Shown: positions 14,794-23,371 of the stretch, in pieces
Position numbering within the stretch: position 1 is the stretch's first letter
Layout: every line of letters begins with the position of its first letter
Source of the DNA: Piezodorus guildinii
Lineage: Eukaryota > Arthropoda > Insecta > Hemiptera > Pentatomidae
Length of the DNA stretch: 64,000 bases
Assembly: GCA_023052935.1 (NCBI GenBank)
Contig: CM041292.1
Coordinates: forward strand, 116,308,936 to 116,372,935
Direction of reading: 5' to 3'
Made by a program: the position numbers and the translations under genes
Notes under the pieces: model-generated
What the model was told of the DNA's origin: nothing
What the model saw: only the letters and a program-made list of their open reading frames with translations
Databases searched by the model: none

Positions 14794-17700
14794 TCGTTCG
14801 ATTATCCCAGCTCCTTATAATGCCTCGGTTATCGTTAAACAGTTCAATTCGAATGATCATTCGCTTATCCAAAACGATCCGATAATCGTCATTCGATTAT
14901 GCCCACCCCTACCTCACACAGTCAGTAATTGGTGTGTGCGTGTCAGTAATAGGAGAAAAAACATGCATCCGAATTTTATACAGAAAAATGGATAGATTGT
15001 CATTTTGATATAATTCAATGAGCAAGATGGAGAAAATAGATGTTGGCCTTATAGAAATGTCTTGAATGGCACAGATCGGTCAATAAATACGGGATAAATT
15101 AAAAAAAACAACAAAATGTTGATTAAAGTGTCAGTAATTGGTGCATTTACCCTACCCTATTTATTCAGTCTGAAGATTCTACTCTCAAAATTCTTGTTTA
15201 TCTCAATCTGAGCGACAATCTATATTTCAATAGGTTTTGGATTAGAAATTCTTTGAAAATCATAAATCTTTTAGGGAAATTTTATAAACTCATATTTAAA
15301 GTGAAACTAATAACTAATTGTAAAACGAGTATAAAGTGAGGAATATAAACCAGAAACTAATTCAAAATTTTATCACTTTACACATATAAAAGCAGGAAGA
15401 TTTAAAAATTAAGATTAATATAACCAATCGAAGATCTGATTAAAATCTTATGTTTATTTACTAGCCAAGTAAATAAAAAAATTTAGTGAATACAAGATAT
15501 ATATATATATAAAAAAAAGCTTAAATATTCAAACCCTATAGTAATGCAATAATGCTATATCCTGACAAATTACCTATGAGTTTCAAACTAGGACAGATAG
15601 ATCATTCACAATTTAAGAGCAGATATTTCTACTACAGAAGTTCATAAAGAAATTGTTATGTCAATTATTTTTTACTGGATGAAAATTCGGTGTCAAAAAG
15701 TAATAATAATTTAAAAAAGTAATTGGTAGATGTAGAACGAACCATGAGAATAATTTTACTAATAACAACAAAGTTAAGAGGAAGAAAAAAAATTCAACAC
15801 TTAAGCTTTCAAATAGTAAATTAAACAAAAAAAATCTGGTGCAGGCAACACACGACTTTCACTTACCACGGTAAAATCGATTTAAGAGTTATTAAATAAA
15901 TATGGAGATGAAACAAGTTTAAATAATTAGATTTAGTTTTGTTGAAAACATATGTTTTATTTTATATAACAACAGAAATTATAATCTACAATGATTGCTT
16001 AAGTTTATGCATTTTTCATCTTTCTGCATTACATTTTACAGTTTTGCATATAAGATAACAATTTTTCTAAAATCATTACCTTTACAACGATATACTGTAC
16101 ATCTATATTACAATTCTTAAGTAAGGAACAAAAATTCCCTAAAAAAAATATTTTTGCTCTTTTTCTCCTTTAATTAGTTATGAAATGTGTTCAACTTGTA
16201 TATTTAGCTGTTTATCAGCAATGCTTAGAACATATGGTTAATTTTTAAAATCCACAAAATTAAAGATAATTTAGAGGAAGACAATTCAAAATATCGGCAT
16301 TTAAGTCATGTCAGATTATGTTGATCAGAATTAAACCTACATGGTATTAAAGCCTGTTATAGTTTACATGGATTGAGCAAGTTTAATCAAAATTTTTAGT
16401 CATTTTCGAGAAAATCCTAAAAAGGTAGAAAATGCATGGTATGAAGTGGTTCTTTCAGTCAGCAGATTTTAGTGAAAAAGTTGCTGTAACATTTAGAGCG
16501 TATAGTCCTATAATTTCAGTTTCATACAAATTTTCATTTTCCAGCTAGACTTAACACATACACATGGACAAACAGACCTTTTGACACAACCTGGTTATTT
16601 GGACTCGAGGGATCCTAAAACATGTATTTCCATTAAAAAATGAATCATGAAAAAACTGATTGATCGCAATACTTTCCCTTAACATATATTTCATATAAAT
16701 GTAAGTGAAATGAAAAATGGCCAATCTAATGTATTTCACTAAATCGCTAAACAAACGTGAGGTAACGTTTCCTTTATTAATAAAACAAAAAAGCATTTTT
16801 ATGACATACAAATATATTTATAAGTCCTGGTTTAAACACAACATATCTTCTCTTAGCCCATCAGCCTCCAAATGAACTCCGATTATGATTGCCTTTATGT
16901 TAAAGCAAAACTATAAAAAATACTCCTTTTATTGATCCATTTATATTAATCTTTATTAATCAATAACAACAAAATTGAAACTTTATATAATCAACTTATT
17001 CTTATGTTATCCACCTCTTTCCCTTATCATATTTTAATGTTTTCTATAATATGATTTGGAGACTGATATTTAAAAAAAATAATTGATAATTCAGAAGTAA
17101 CTCATTAACTAAATTGATTTTCAGGACAATGTCAACTAATTGGGGGTCTAATTTATTTATATAACTAATTGAATAGTAATTTATGAGAAACCTGTATCCT
17201 GTACCTTTTAACAAAATGAGCTGATTTAGTTACAGTTAAAATTAATAAATCAATTTTATAAAATAAAGTAATTTAGTTAATTACATAATGAAAATTGCTG
17301 AACTGAAGTTGCTTAAATCAATATGAAAGGTAGATGATTAATGAGTTTTTGTTAGAATTTTAGTTTGATTCTATTGCACTAATGACTAATCTTACCTCTT
17401 GTAAAGCTTTCTTGTCTGCAACCTTTGAGCTCTGTAACAGCCTAATTACATTTTTAGCTCCTTCAACAACAGCTGCTTCTATCCTCAATCGATGTCTTAA
17501 CTCTTCAACTCTATCTTCCAGACCTGGTGGTTCTAAGTTTCTCGACAGCTTATCTGAAATAAATAAATATAAATTGAACCTATAAATCTGATGCACTTAT
17601 AACACCCATATAGTTAATTAGAACATCATTTCAATACGATTTTTAAAATTTAAAATAAAAGAGAAATAATTAAAATGTTTAATGTCTATTTAACTCATAC

Positions 17701-20700
17701 AGTAAGGTAGATAATGGCTAGTGCAAAATAATCCATAGTTTTTATTTGTTTTTCAATGAACTAAAAATAAGGAACAATACATTTAAAAAAATATAATAAA
17801 TAATATACATACACAAATGACCACCAAATATGTTAGCAGTTCAAATAGATTGCACCCCATTGCATAGATTTCACCAATGGGATAAATTATATCTTTATCA
17901 CTTATTATTTTAATAATATTTAATTTATTTAAATTTAATATAATAATGTATAAAACTAGACAGTAAATGTTTCCACTCACTAAAAACAGGCTTCTCGGGA
18001 AAGAGAGAAGTGTCCTAGCAGGTCAAGAAGACTGCATATAAAAACACATTCATCCCTAAAATTATTTATGTAACCGAATCCTGGACTACTAACCCAGAGC
18101 ACCAAAGCCAACTTCAAGCAATGGAAATGTGGTTCATGAGGTGAATAGAGGGGGAAACAAAGAGGGAATAGGATAATAAATGACACAATGAGGCATAATA
18201 TTGGGGGTAAAGCCGGTAGAAAATACAATAAAAGAAAATAGACTACGCTGGTTTGGCCATGTGAAAAGAATGCAAGAATATAGGATAGCCAAAATAATTA
18301 ACGAGGGAAATAATGGAAGTGGCGTCAAAGCCACTTTCGAGAGGAGCAGGCTTGGACAACTGTTCAAGGATAGAGGCACTTGGATCAGGCTCTATAATGT
18401 AGGAATCTCCACACTGACCTACAATAGAAGAGGAAAACTAAGAAGAATGTAATTCAATTGCAATGATATTTTTTATTTATAAAAAATAAAATAAAAATAA
18501 GGCAAAACTAATAAATAAAAATAATAAATAAAGCAAAACTAAAAGAGGCAATATTATCATTGACTGGACTGCAAACCATCTTATAGGAAAAGACAATCTT
18601 ATGAAAAAATACTAATTTATGAAAAAACTAAAAAACTAATTTATGAAAAAACTTGAAAACAACCCTCCCCTTCTCCCAGAAAAAATCAGATTCAATCAAC
18701 AAGCAAAGAAATGAATACAATTTTGGTGTTTTCAACCGAATAATAGTAGGAACTGTAATTATTGAATACAAAAAAAAAAAAAAATCAAAATTTTTACAAT
18801 ATAAACAAAAGATTACTTCAAGGCTAAATTTTCATGCTTTTATCCAAAAGTCATAATGGTCATAAGAATAACAAAACCTGGTTTGAAGAGATTTCTTAGG
18901 GTGTGGCCAATGAAAAAGTATCAGCTAACTACTACTATCAACTAAGGTACCCTTGTTATGAAACTTTAAACTAGAAGCCTTAAAGCAAGTTAAAAGAGCT
19001 TTTATTCTAACAAGATCATAAAGAAAACTTCAATAAAATGTGATCAAAACCTTAATGCACTAAACAATATCAGATAAATTGTAATAATCAAGGACCTCCA
19101 TGAACCATATGACCAAAATGACTATTTTACTGATTAAACTGTAGCCAAATTTGAGAGGTGGATATTGTATAACTTAAAATATCATATAGCTAAAATTTAT
19201 CAATAATTAATAAATTAAAAAGAGAATTAGAGAACAAGCACTATAAAAATAAAATTACCATTTAAAGCATTCAGATCAATCAAAAGGAATGTGGAGTACA
19301 ACCTAAGAAGAGCATTGCGGTTAAACTTTTCAGGCAAGTATTAATCAACCCTTCACCAACAGTTCATAACAAGATAAGGTGAGCTCTTTGTGGACTCTTA
19401 GAAGGTCTAATTATTACTGAGTCTACCACCACTACACCAGAGTAACCCACGACAGGTAGATTAGATAGGAAAATGAATTTACTGTTCCACTGGACTGGAA
19501 TCTGGGCCAAATTAAGTGTCATAGTTTACCCAAGAAACGATCCTACAGGCAATACTATAACTAATGAATAAAATTGTTTAACTTATCCTCACCTTTATTA
19601 TTTGAATCACCATTTGACGCAGCATCACTAGCACTCCGGCTTGCATTAGCTTTGTTCTGTCGAACCTTCAATATCCTCATTTTCAAAAATTCAATTTTAG
19701 CTTTGGAGTCTGCAAGCATCTGTTGGGCCTCGCCAATAAGTTTTTTGTCTCGAGAGTGACCAGTGTTTTCCAAGCTTTGTAGCATGTTTTCAGCTCCATG
19801 TTTAACCTACCAAATTAAACTCATAATAAAGGTTACAACATACTAAATATTACAAAGAATAAATTACTAGGCAACATATCAAAGTATATTTTAATTTATA
19901 AGATAAGTTAATTAAATTAAGTATATGGTAATTTAAATATACTTTAATGAGTTCATATCGGAAATAGTTAATAGTGTGACTATATATATATTCCATTATT
20001 TAGTAAATTGGGGTAAATTTTTAATTCAAATCTCCAAGGCATATTGTAAAAACTGCATTGTGTGTTGATAAATTCTGGCGTACAAATTAAAGCAGCTTTA
20101 AACTACCTAATAACGTTCAGTTTCTCTAAACTTACAGTAAGTTGCAAAAATATCAAATAAGAAAGATACGACTGGTCAGGGTACCAGTTAATAATTTCGT
20201 AATTCAACACATAAAAGATTTCTATGGCATCAAACCCCATTATTAATTTCAGGTTTTAGATTCGAACTTATTAGGTACTTATTTATTTTATTCTTCTTCC
20301 ATTAGCACGACAGGCCATTAAGGCCTTGGACCACGCGATATAGCCTCCTTAGTGACCATACCACAATTGGCAGGTATAGTTAAGGTCATGACTCTTTATG
20401 CCTATAATTTTATTATTATTAATGGTAGTAATAATACACTCAACAGGAAATGCGAATAGTGTAGTAATAATACACTCATTAATATACACTCAACAGCAAA
20501 AAAAGTGGACCAGCATAAATTTCTTCTAGAGCCGTTGTTGTGATAAGAAAATGTGAATGATAATATGTGAAGTATTTAGGGATTATTATCTCAACAGAAT
20601 TCGTAATAGAAGTCTCTGGGCTTCATGCTTAAGTATAAATCAGTATCACTATTATCTTTGCTAGGCCAGTTTATAATCTTTCTTAGCCACTCACTCACAA

Positions 20701-22556
20701 TACACGAGACTTGTTTCAGGGCAGCTAAGAGTGAAAGGACACGCAGAAGACAGATTTATTGTAGTATGCAGGCACTAAGAAATCGTAACAAGACATGTTT
20801 GAGACTACACTCTGCACAGAATGTGATAGTAGTAAGTGTGGATACGGTGCGTAGGAGGTTGCATGAAGGGAGTCTGCAATCCAGGGTTGCAGCCACCGGA
20901 CCTTTCTTGACTGCAGCGCACCGGGGGAGGGAGGGAGGGAGAGGGGGGGCTCGCCTGTAATTTGCTTTAGGGTATCAGCTCTATACAGATAAAGAATGGA
21001 ATCATGCGCTATTCACAGATGAGTCCAGATTTTCTCTCTATACTCCAGATGAACGAGTAGGAGTGTGGAGGAGGAGTGGCGAATGGTTTGCTTAGTAATA
21101 TTGCAGAAACGGTACAGTTTGGTGGAGGCTCTGAATTCAATCCAAACTTTCAGATATACCACTTCAGATATATTTCAGATAGGCCACCAGATAAAAATCA
21201 GAAAATGATCTTGGTCATTAATCTGGTAACTTTTTCCAATGAGAGAACGGTAGCCATCCATAATTGTTGACTCACATTATAAGAAAATCCTGAAGTTGAC
21301 ATATACAGAAGACTGATAAAAGTATTAAAAAACCAAGTGTATATAATTGAGTTGTAATAGGTGCCAAGCCACTATGGAATCTTTGAGGATGACAAGGCAC
21401 ATATCCTGGCCGTATAGACTTAGAGCCGTATTGCCAGGCAGCAAAACAACTATAAGCCTACTTCATGACAAGGAAGAGAAAATTTAAGAAAAATCTGGAA
21501 GAGTAGTACTCAAATTTAGCTTAGGGAAAGCAATGGGAGTCCTTTTCAAAACAAGAAGACTGCATACTGTTGTTCCCTTGGAGCAAGCATTTGCTCTCAG
21601 AGTACTCCTGGGTGAAAACTACCTTCAATAATGTCTTAATACAAATAAAGTTGTAGAAATTCCTTCATGTCATAAAGAGAAGAAAACAGCTCACCGTCTT
21701 TATGCATCACATAACTAAGAGGATGTTAACACAATTTAATTTCATTCCAAATCACACTAAAATGTTTCCTTCCAGAATTTTATTAATATGGTAAAAAAAA
21801 ACAAATCTATATTTCAATGCAAAAAGAATGAAATAAATTGGTTTAAAAATAAATCGAGATCACCTGAATGAAGTTGAAACCCGGACCCTTGAGTGGAGTA
21901 CCCGAAGCTTGAACCTGAACCCCTATGAACAGACCATCTGTGCAGGCAATTCGGCAATGATTGAGGCCTCCATTAAGCCTCCAAGAGCTAAGAACAACTT
22001 TCAAGGAAGAGTGGGAGGGAATTCTCCACTATGTGCATCGATGGTCTGATACCAAAGTATGCCTAGAAGGTTGGAAGCTATCAAATTGGCAAAAGGAGGA
22101 AAAAAATGGTACAAAGCCTTCAAGTGAACTGTAACACAAGAGGATTTGTTTATTTAATTGTAGCTAATGATTCAGAAGACTGTTTTAGTTAAATTGAGAA
22201 GATTGTTATTTTTTCTTTAAATTTTTTTATCAGTTCAATATTTAATTTTCCTCTTGAAAATTTCATGATTTCTATTGAGCTTATACACCGCCTTTAAAGG
22301 AAAAATAATGCTGGCTTATGGGATGAAATGGAAGCAGGTTGTGTCAATGTTTTGTTTTTTTATCTTGTGTGTATAATAGATGGCAGTCATGGCTAATAAT
22401 TAAATTATTTTATTAATAAGAATTAAATTTATTCAGTGGCACATACCTTGAGCTCAATATTAAGCTGTTTCTCGAGGGAAAGTAACCTAAGATCTGTTGC
22501 AAAATTGCTGGTTTGGTTTTCCATGGACATTCCAGACATTGGTGACACCAGGCCAT
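1254..22556 (-). CDS. Pkn: Protein kinase N (PKN), internal part: HR1b, HR1c, C2-like domain and linker; nine exons
   Basis: PKN is a Rho/Rac-activated AGC-family serine/threonine kinase acting on the cytoskeleton and membranes. Coding exons in transcript order on the minus strand are 22556-22447, 19806-19593, 17553-17396, 6901-6627, 4918-4764, 3939-3852, 3768-3603, 3249-3057 and 1459-1254. All have AG/GT borders and the junction phases agree throughout, giving 521 full codons. Visible hallmarks are the HR1b coiled coil ([20 protein letters not shown]), HR1c ([20 protein letters not shown]), C2-like core ([35 protein letters not shown]), the post-C2 segment ([15 protein letters not shown]) and a polyproline linker. 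The order matches insect and vertebrate PKN. HR1a and the start lie upstream of 22556 and were not found. The kinase domain and AGC tail lie left of position 1. Identification is firm; exon ends are inferred from splice sites and conservation. Confidence 0.95.
1917..2812. mobile_element. piggyBac-type deletion derivative between TTAA sites
   Basis: TTAA at 1913-1916 and again at 2813-2816 flank 896 bases. Both ends carry an inverted repeat: GGTAAGGTTGTGGTCGGATT inside the left end and GGTAAGGTGGGGTTGGATCC read inward from the right. CCCTTC and CCTTCC stand directly at the TTAA sites. TTAA duplication and terminal plus subterminal inverted repeats are the piggyBac pattern. Full-length elements are about 2.4 kb, so most of the transposase is missing. 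It sits in a Pkn intron. Confidence 0.8.
2314..2499 (+). pseudogene. Remnant of the N-terminus of a piggyBac-like transposase
   Basis: A 61-codon frame inside the TTAA-flanked element encodes an acidic, Ser/Asp/Glu-rich peptide ([20 protein letters not shown]). PiggyBac-like transposases usually begin with such an acidic region before the DDD catalytic domain. The frame stops before any catalytic residue. Assignment rests on position and composition, so it is moderate. Confidence 0.5.
3057..3249 (-). CDS. Pkn: Pkn exon: end of the C2-like domain and start of the linker
   Basis: Starts in phase 0 with [20 protein letters not shown], continues through [20 protein letters not shown], and ends in a Ser-rich stretch ([18 protein letters not shown]). 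The polybasic RRPKLQRQ and the [10 protein letters not shown] motif are typical of the segment between C2 and the kinase domain. Confidence 0.95.
3603..3768 (-). CDS. Pkn: Pkn exon: C2-like domain, core
   Basis: Encodes [20 protein letters not shown], then [17 protein letters not shown] and [11 protein letters not shown]. The [24 protein letters not shown] block is nearly invariant in PKN proteins. It ends in phase 0 before a GTGAGA donor. Confidence 0.95.
3852..3939 (-). CDS. Pkn: Pkn exon: C2-like domain, middle
   Basis: A short 88-base exon encoding [19 protein letters not shown] and then [10 protein letters not shown]. The W...Q.WDQ spacing matches the PKN C2-like core. Two bases at each end belong to split codons that are completed correctly by the neighbouring exons. 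Confidence 0.92.
4764..4918 (-). CDS. Pkn: Pkn exon: C2-like domain, N-terminal part
   Basis: Encodes [20 protein letters not shown], then [20 protein letters not shown] and SYSVKDEIS. The [12 protein letters not shown] and [10 protein letters not shown] motifs are hallmarks of the PKN C2-like domain. The donor splits an Asn codon 1+2. Confidence 0.94.
4999..5290 (-). mobile_element. SINE family A, copy 1, with an 11-bp target duplication
   Basis: A tRNA-derived retroposon read on the minus strand. The A-box-like GTAGCTGGGTGGCTAG stands near its 5' end, the B-box-like GGGTTCAAATCC follows, and the body ends in repeated AAAT and poly(A), seen as T-run and TTTA repeats at 5001-5020. ATAATGTATGT stands at 4988-4998 and again at 5291-5301, a perfect 11-bp duplication. 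Other copies lie at 14033, 37011 and 42282. Confidence 0.88.
5325..5607 (-). mobile_element. SINE family B, copy 1 (tRNA-derived)
   Basis: On the minus strand the element starts GGGAGCGGCATGGTCTAGTG with an A-box-like TGGTCTAGTGGGTAGAGC. A B-box GGGTTCTAATCC follows, then a GC-rich body with a CCTCCTGGGG segment, ending near GATCTCTACATTTACTGAAC. The same layout recurs at 30798 and 34795. The tRNA-like head cannot fold into a full cloverleaf, so it is not a tRNA gene. Confidence 0.82.
5877..6085. mobile_element. Foldback MITE with a TTTCGGCTC core
   Basis: A near-perfect inverted repeat: the left arm begins TAGAAATAATCGGGAGTCAG and the right arm is its complement ending at 6085. The arms cover nearly the whole 209 bases. 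They contain AACGTTTCGGCTC and GATGATGGCTCACAAG. Related GTTTCGGCC...TTCATCA cores occur at 42640, 52063 and 52391. It has no coding capacity. Confidence 0.75.
6627..6901 (-). CDS. Pkn: Pkn exon: end of HR1c, linker, first strand of the C2-like domain
   Basis: Starts in phase 0 with [20 protein letters not shown], the second helix of HR1c. A Ser/Pro/Gly-rich linker follows ([17 protein letters not shown]), then [11 protein letters not shown], the first beta strand of the C2-like domain. It ends with two bases of an Arg codon completed by the next exon. Confidence 0.94.
7704..8579 (-). mobile_element. Family X repeat, copy 1 (full length, reverse)
   Basis: Family X has one end AAAAATCTGGTGC...CAACACACGACTTTCACTTACC and another end GGTAAGTGAAAGT, so the two ends are partly inverted copies. 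This copy runs in reverse. The low end reads ACTTTTACTTACTTATA and the high end GAGGTAAGTGAAAGTCATGT, then CACCAGATTTTT. It shares internal blocks with the other copies (GAAAGTATTGCAATCG; TTAAACTCGCTAT; TATAATATACCGTTG). It has no long frame. It lies in the large Pkn intron. Confidence 0.8.
8827..8925 (-). repeat. Family X fragment
   Basis: About 100 bases (GAGAAAGTATGGCAATCATG, then TTGAGTCCAAAAAATCGAGC) align by eye to the sub-terminal part of family X copy 1, which lies 1.1 kb to the left in the same orientation. Both ends of the element are missing. Confidence 0.6.
8930..10919. other. Intron of Pkn, nothing recognised
   Basis: AT-rich intronic sequence with no long open frame and no element I could place. 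A short TA repeat stands at about 10615-10630. Confidence 0.6.
10920..10925 (-). terminator. Candidate poly(A) signal of the nested gene
   Basis: AATAAA on the minus strand, about 80 bases after the TAG stop codon of the nested gene. In AT-rich DNA this hexamer is common, so the call depends on its position only. Confidence 0.4.
11006..12600 (-). CDS. Serine-rich protein of unknown function, two-exon gene nested in a Pkn intron
   Basis: Exons are 12600-12163 and 11959-11006 on the minus strand, with donor AAAA/GTAAGT, acceptor TTAACAG/G and a phase 0 junction. Together they give 463 codons plus TAG. An in-frame TAA at 12657-12655 lies upstream of the first ATG (12600), which supports that start. 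The N-terminus is [19 protein letters not shown], followed by TTDSGYGSE and a Pro/Ser stretch ([16 protein letters not shown]). The second exon holds [17 protein letters not shown], an acidic serine run (SSSSDEE), [15 protein letters not shown], Ser-rich low-complexity sequence, and ends [16 protein letters not shown] with RTRSLGD close to the terminus. The CxCxxC...C could bind metal. No signal peptide, membrane segment or enzyme motif is visible. I do not recognise the family. Length and ordered motifs against noncoding surroundings argue it is real. Confidence 0.85.
12602..12607 (-). promoter_or_regulatory. Start-stop upstream ORF (ATG TGA) one base before the nested gene start
   Basis: Read on the minus strand, the leader ends GCC ATG TGA T ATG TCT. 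An ATG immediately followed by TGA stands one base ahead of the main ATG at 12600. The upstream ATG has a better-looking context (GCC before it) than the main start. If transcribed, such a start-stop element could hold ribosomes at the start. No expression evidence is available. Confidence 0.4.
12661..14032. other. 5' flank of the nested gene inside the Pkn intron, nothing recognised
   Basis: This stretch should contain the promoter and any upstream noncoding exon of the nested gene. No TATA box or initiator could be singled out in such AT-rich sequence. A 99-codon frame at 13294-13593 has Asn/Ile/His-rich composition and a T-run and looks like chance. Confidence 0.5.
14033..14315 (-). mobile_element. 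SINE family A, copy 2
   Basis: Nearly the same sequence as the copy at 4999, including the B-box-like GAGTTCAAACCCGC, the TTTTTTAATGGGAGT block and the TTAAATAAATAAAC tail, in the same orientation. The flanks TTGAGATTGTA and TTAAGATTAAA may be a decayed target duplication. Confidence 0.85.
14327..14547. repeat. Tandem duplication of a 109-base unit
   Basis: CGACTGATGATATTAATAAG at 14327 recurs as CGACTGATGGTATTAATGAG at 14436. The sequence between them repeats almost without change through TTTTTTATTTTAAAGT. Two copies stand head to tail directly beside SINE copy 2. The copies differ mainly in a T-run length. Confidence 0.9.
14604..14911. mobile_element. hAT-type MITE, 308 bp, with an 8-bp target duplication
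   Basis: Ends TAGGGGTGGGCATAATCGAA and TTCGATTATGCCCACCCCTA are inverted copies. Flanks CTTCACAC (14596-14603) and CCTCACAC (14912-14919) match at 7 of 8 positions. The AGGGGTGGGCA terminus with an 8-bp duplication fits hAT-derived MITEs. Inside are repeated AATCGAATGATC motifs and a run of about 31 A. There is no transposase. Confidence 0.85.
15827..16711 (+). mobile_element. Family X repeat, copy 2 (full length, forward)
   Basis: Begins AAAATCTGGTGCAGGCAACA, then CACGACTTTCACTTACC, and ends CATATAAATGTAAGTGAAAT. Internal blocks shared with other copies include CAAGTTTAATCAAAATTTTT and GCAATACTTTCCCTTA. No flanking duplication was visible. Confidence 0.82.
16720..17395. other. Intron of Pkn, nothing recognised
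   Basis: AT-rich sequence between family X copy 2 and the HR1c exon. No repeat or open frame could be assigned. Confidence 0.6.
17396..17553 (-). CDS. Pkn: Pkn exon: HR1c
   Basis: Encodes [19 protein letters not shown], then [20 protein letters not shown] and ADKKALQE, the best conserved part of the third HR1 repeat. The donor GTAAGA follows codon GAG, so the exon ends in phase 0. The intron that follows is about 10.5 kb and holds a complete same-strand gene. Confidence 0.95.
18056..18452 (+). pseudogene. LINE reverse-transcriptase C-terminal fragment, frameshifted
   Basis: One frame gives [20 protein letters not shown]. After disruptions another frame gives [20 protein letters not shown], then [10 protein letters not shown]. 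This order (ESWTL...LQAMEMKFLR..., later [12 protein letters not shown]) is typical of the end of RTE/Jockey-like non-LTR retrotransposon polymerases. It is interrupted by stops and a frame change and lacks the polymerase core. It lies in the intron between the HR1b and HR1c exons, on the opposite strand to Pkn. Confidence 0.78.
18460..19590. other. Intron of Pkn, nothing firm
   Basis: AT-rich. A short moderately complex stretch at about 19380-19520 (CTACCACCACTACACCAGAG) looks like an old repeat but could not be placed. Confidence 0.5.
19593..19806 (-). CDS. Pkn: Pkn exon: rest of HR1b
   Basis: Starts in phase 0 with [16 protein letters not shown], runs through [20 protein letters not shown], which completes the HR1b helical hairpin, and then a Ser/Asn-rich linker. 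It ends with one base of a split codon that becomes Asp at the next exon. The polar linker after RILKVRQN is the usual variable stretch between HR1b and HR1c. Confidence 0.93.
20281..20400 (-). repeat. SINE family D fragment
   Basis: AGCACGACAGGCCATTAAGG followed by CACGCGATATAGCCTCC matches the body of the longer copy at 24966 (GGCGCGACAGGCCGTCTAGG). Only the body is present, without a B-box. Confidence 0.55.
20484..22125 (+). mobile_element. Degenerate Tc1-type transposon
   Basis: The left end reads CACTCAACAGCAAAAAAAGT, a typical Tc1-family terminus. Transposase pieces follow in changing frames: [11 protein letters not shown] and [11 protein letters not shown] near 20840-20920, then [20 protein letters not shown] at about 20986-21050 with the second catalytic Asp in [16 protein letters not shown], and near 21990 a C-terminal piece ([20 protein letters not shown]). 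There are stops, frameshifts and a G/A-rich expansion at about 20928-20950. The right terminal repeat was not identified. It lies in the Pkn intron between 22447 and 19806, opposite strand. Confidence 0.82.
22447..22556 (-). CDS. Pkn: Pkn exon: linker and start of HR1b
   Basis: The acceptor is TTTTTCAG at 22557-22558 and the donor is a GT at 22446-22445. The exon begins with two bases of a split codon and encodes [15 protein letters not shown], then the start of HR1b ([12 protein letters not shown]). It ends in phase 0. It is the most 5' Pkn exon recognised in the window, so the first HR1 repeat and the start codon are upstream. Confidence 0.92.
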
Positions 22557-22559
22557 CTG

Positions 22560-23097
22560 AAAAACAATTTAGTTTTAAAATGGAAATCAAATTGAGAAAC
22601 AACATAAAAAATGATGTACTAAATATTTCTTGAGTTCAACTTTTTCAGGGTTAATATCAAACATGTGCAATGAAAAAAAAAAGATTAATTATTACTTAAC
22701 GGTTCACCAAAATCATGTTAATTTATGTAATATCCACTTATAAATTAGAAAATTGCCATTAATTTAAAAAATATACGTTATAATAAGTGCACTCTACTCC
22801 CGTTGGTTTTAGAAATGTTTTTCTGACTTTAACATAAGGCCTAAGAAATTGCATTTGATGTATTGACTCTTTCTTTTACCTTCTGCCTCCAGTTCAATAA
22901 TCAGTTTGGGTATTATCAGAACATGGTCTCTTAACACTAATTTATTTGTTTTAAGAGACCATCCCAACTTAATCTTAATTTATTGTAATGCCTGGCACAT
23001 GTTCTTTCCCAGCTTTCACCTTTTTATTAGTTTTTAAATTTTTTTAGTCCAGTTCACTCATTTTTGGCCATTTTACCATATAATTAATTTTAACACT
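22560..23097. other. Upstream of the last recognised Pkn exon, nothing recognised
   Basis: AT-rich sequence that is probably the next Pkn intron. No HR1a coding sequence was found on the minus strand here or further right. Confidence 0.5.
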
Positions 23098-23098
23098 T

Positions 23099-23165
<67 letters not shown>
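23098..23165. repeat. TA microsatellite
   Basis: About 34 TA units with a single interruption (TAATAT) near 23123. Confidence 0.95.
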
Positions 23166-23167
<2 letters not shown>

Positions 23168-23315
23168 TCAATATCAAATTAAACAAACCAGTAATGATAA
23201 GGTAGATTTACGGCCCTTAAATAAAAATTAATTTAAGGCGGCAACAGTTTAAATTATTTAAGTCTCTAAACCAGACAGTTTTCTTACAACTGTCATATTC
23301 CACGAGTTTCCTTTA

Positions 23316-23371
23316 AAAAAATGGTAAGATCTATTCAAGAGCAGACTCTTGAATAGATCTTACCATTTTTT
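23316..23371. repeat. Perfect hairpin: 26-bp arms, 4-nt loop
   Basis: The left arm 23316-23341 contains ATGGTAAGATCTATTCAAGA. The loop CAGA is at 23342-23345, and the right arm 23346-23371 is its exact complement. No matching sequence elsewhere in the window suggests a transposon end. Confidence 0.95.
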
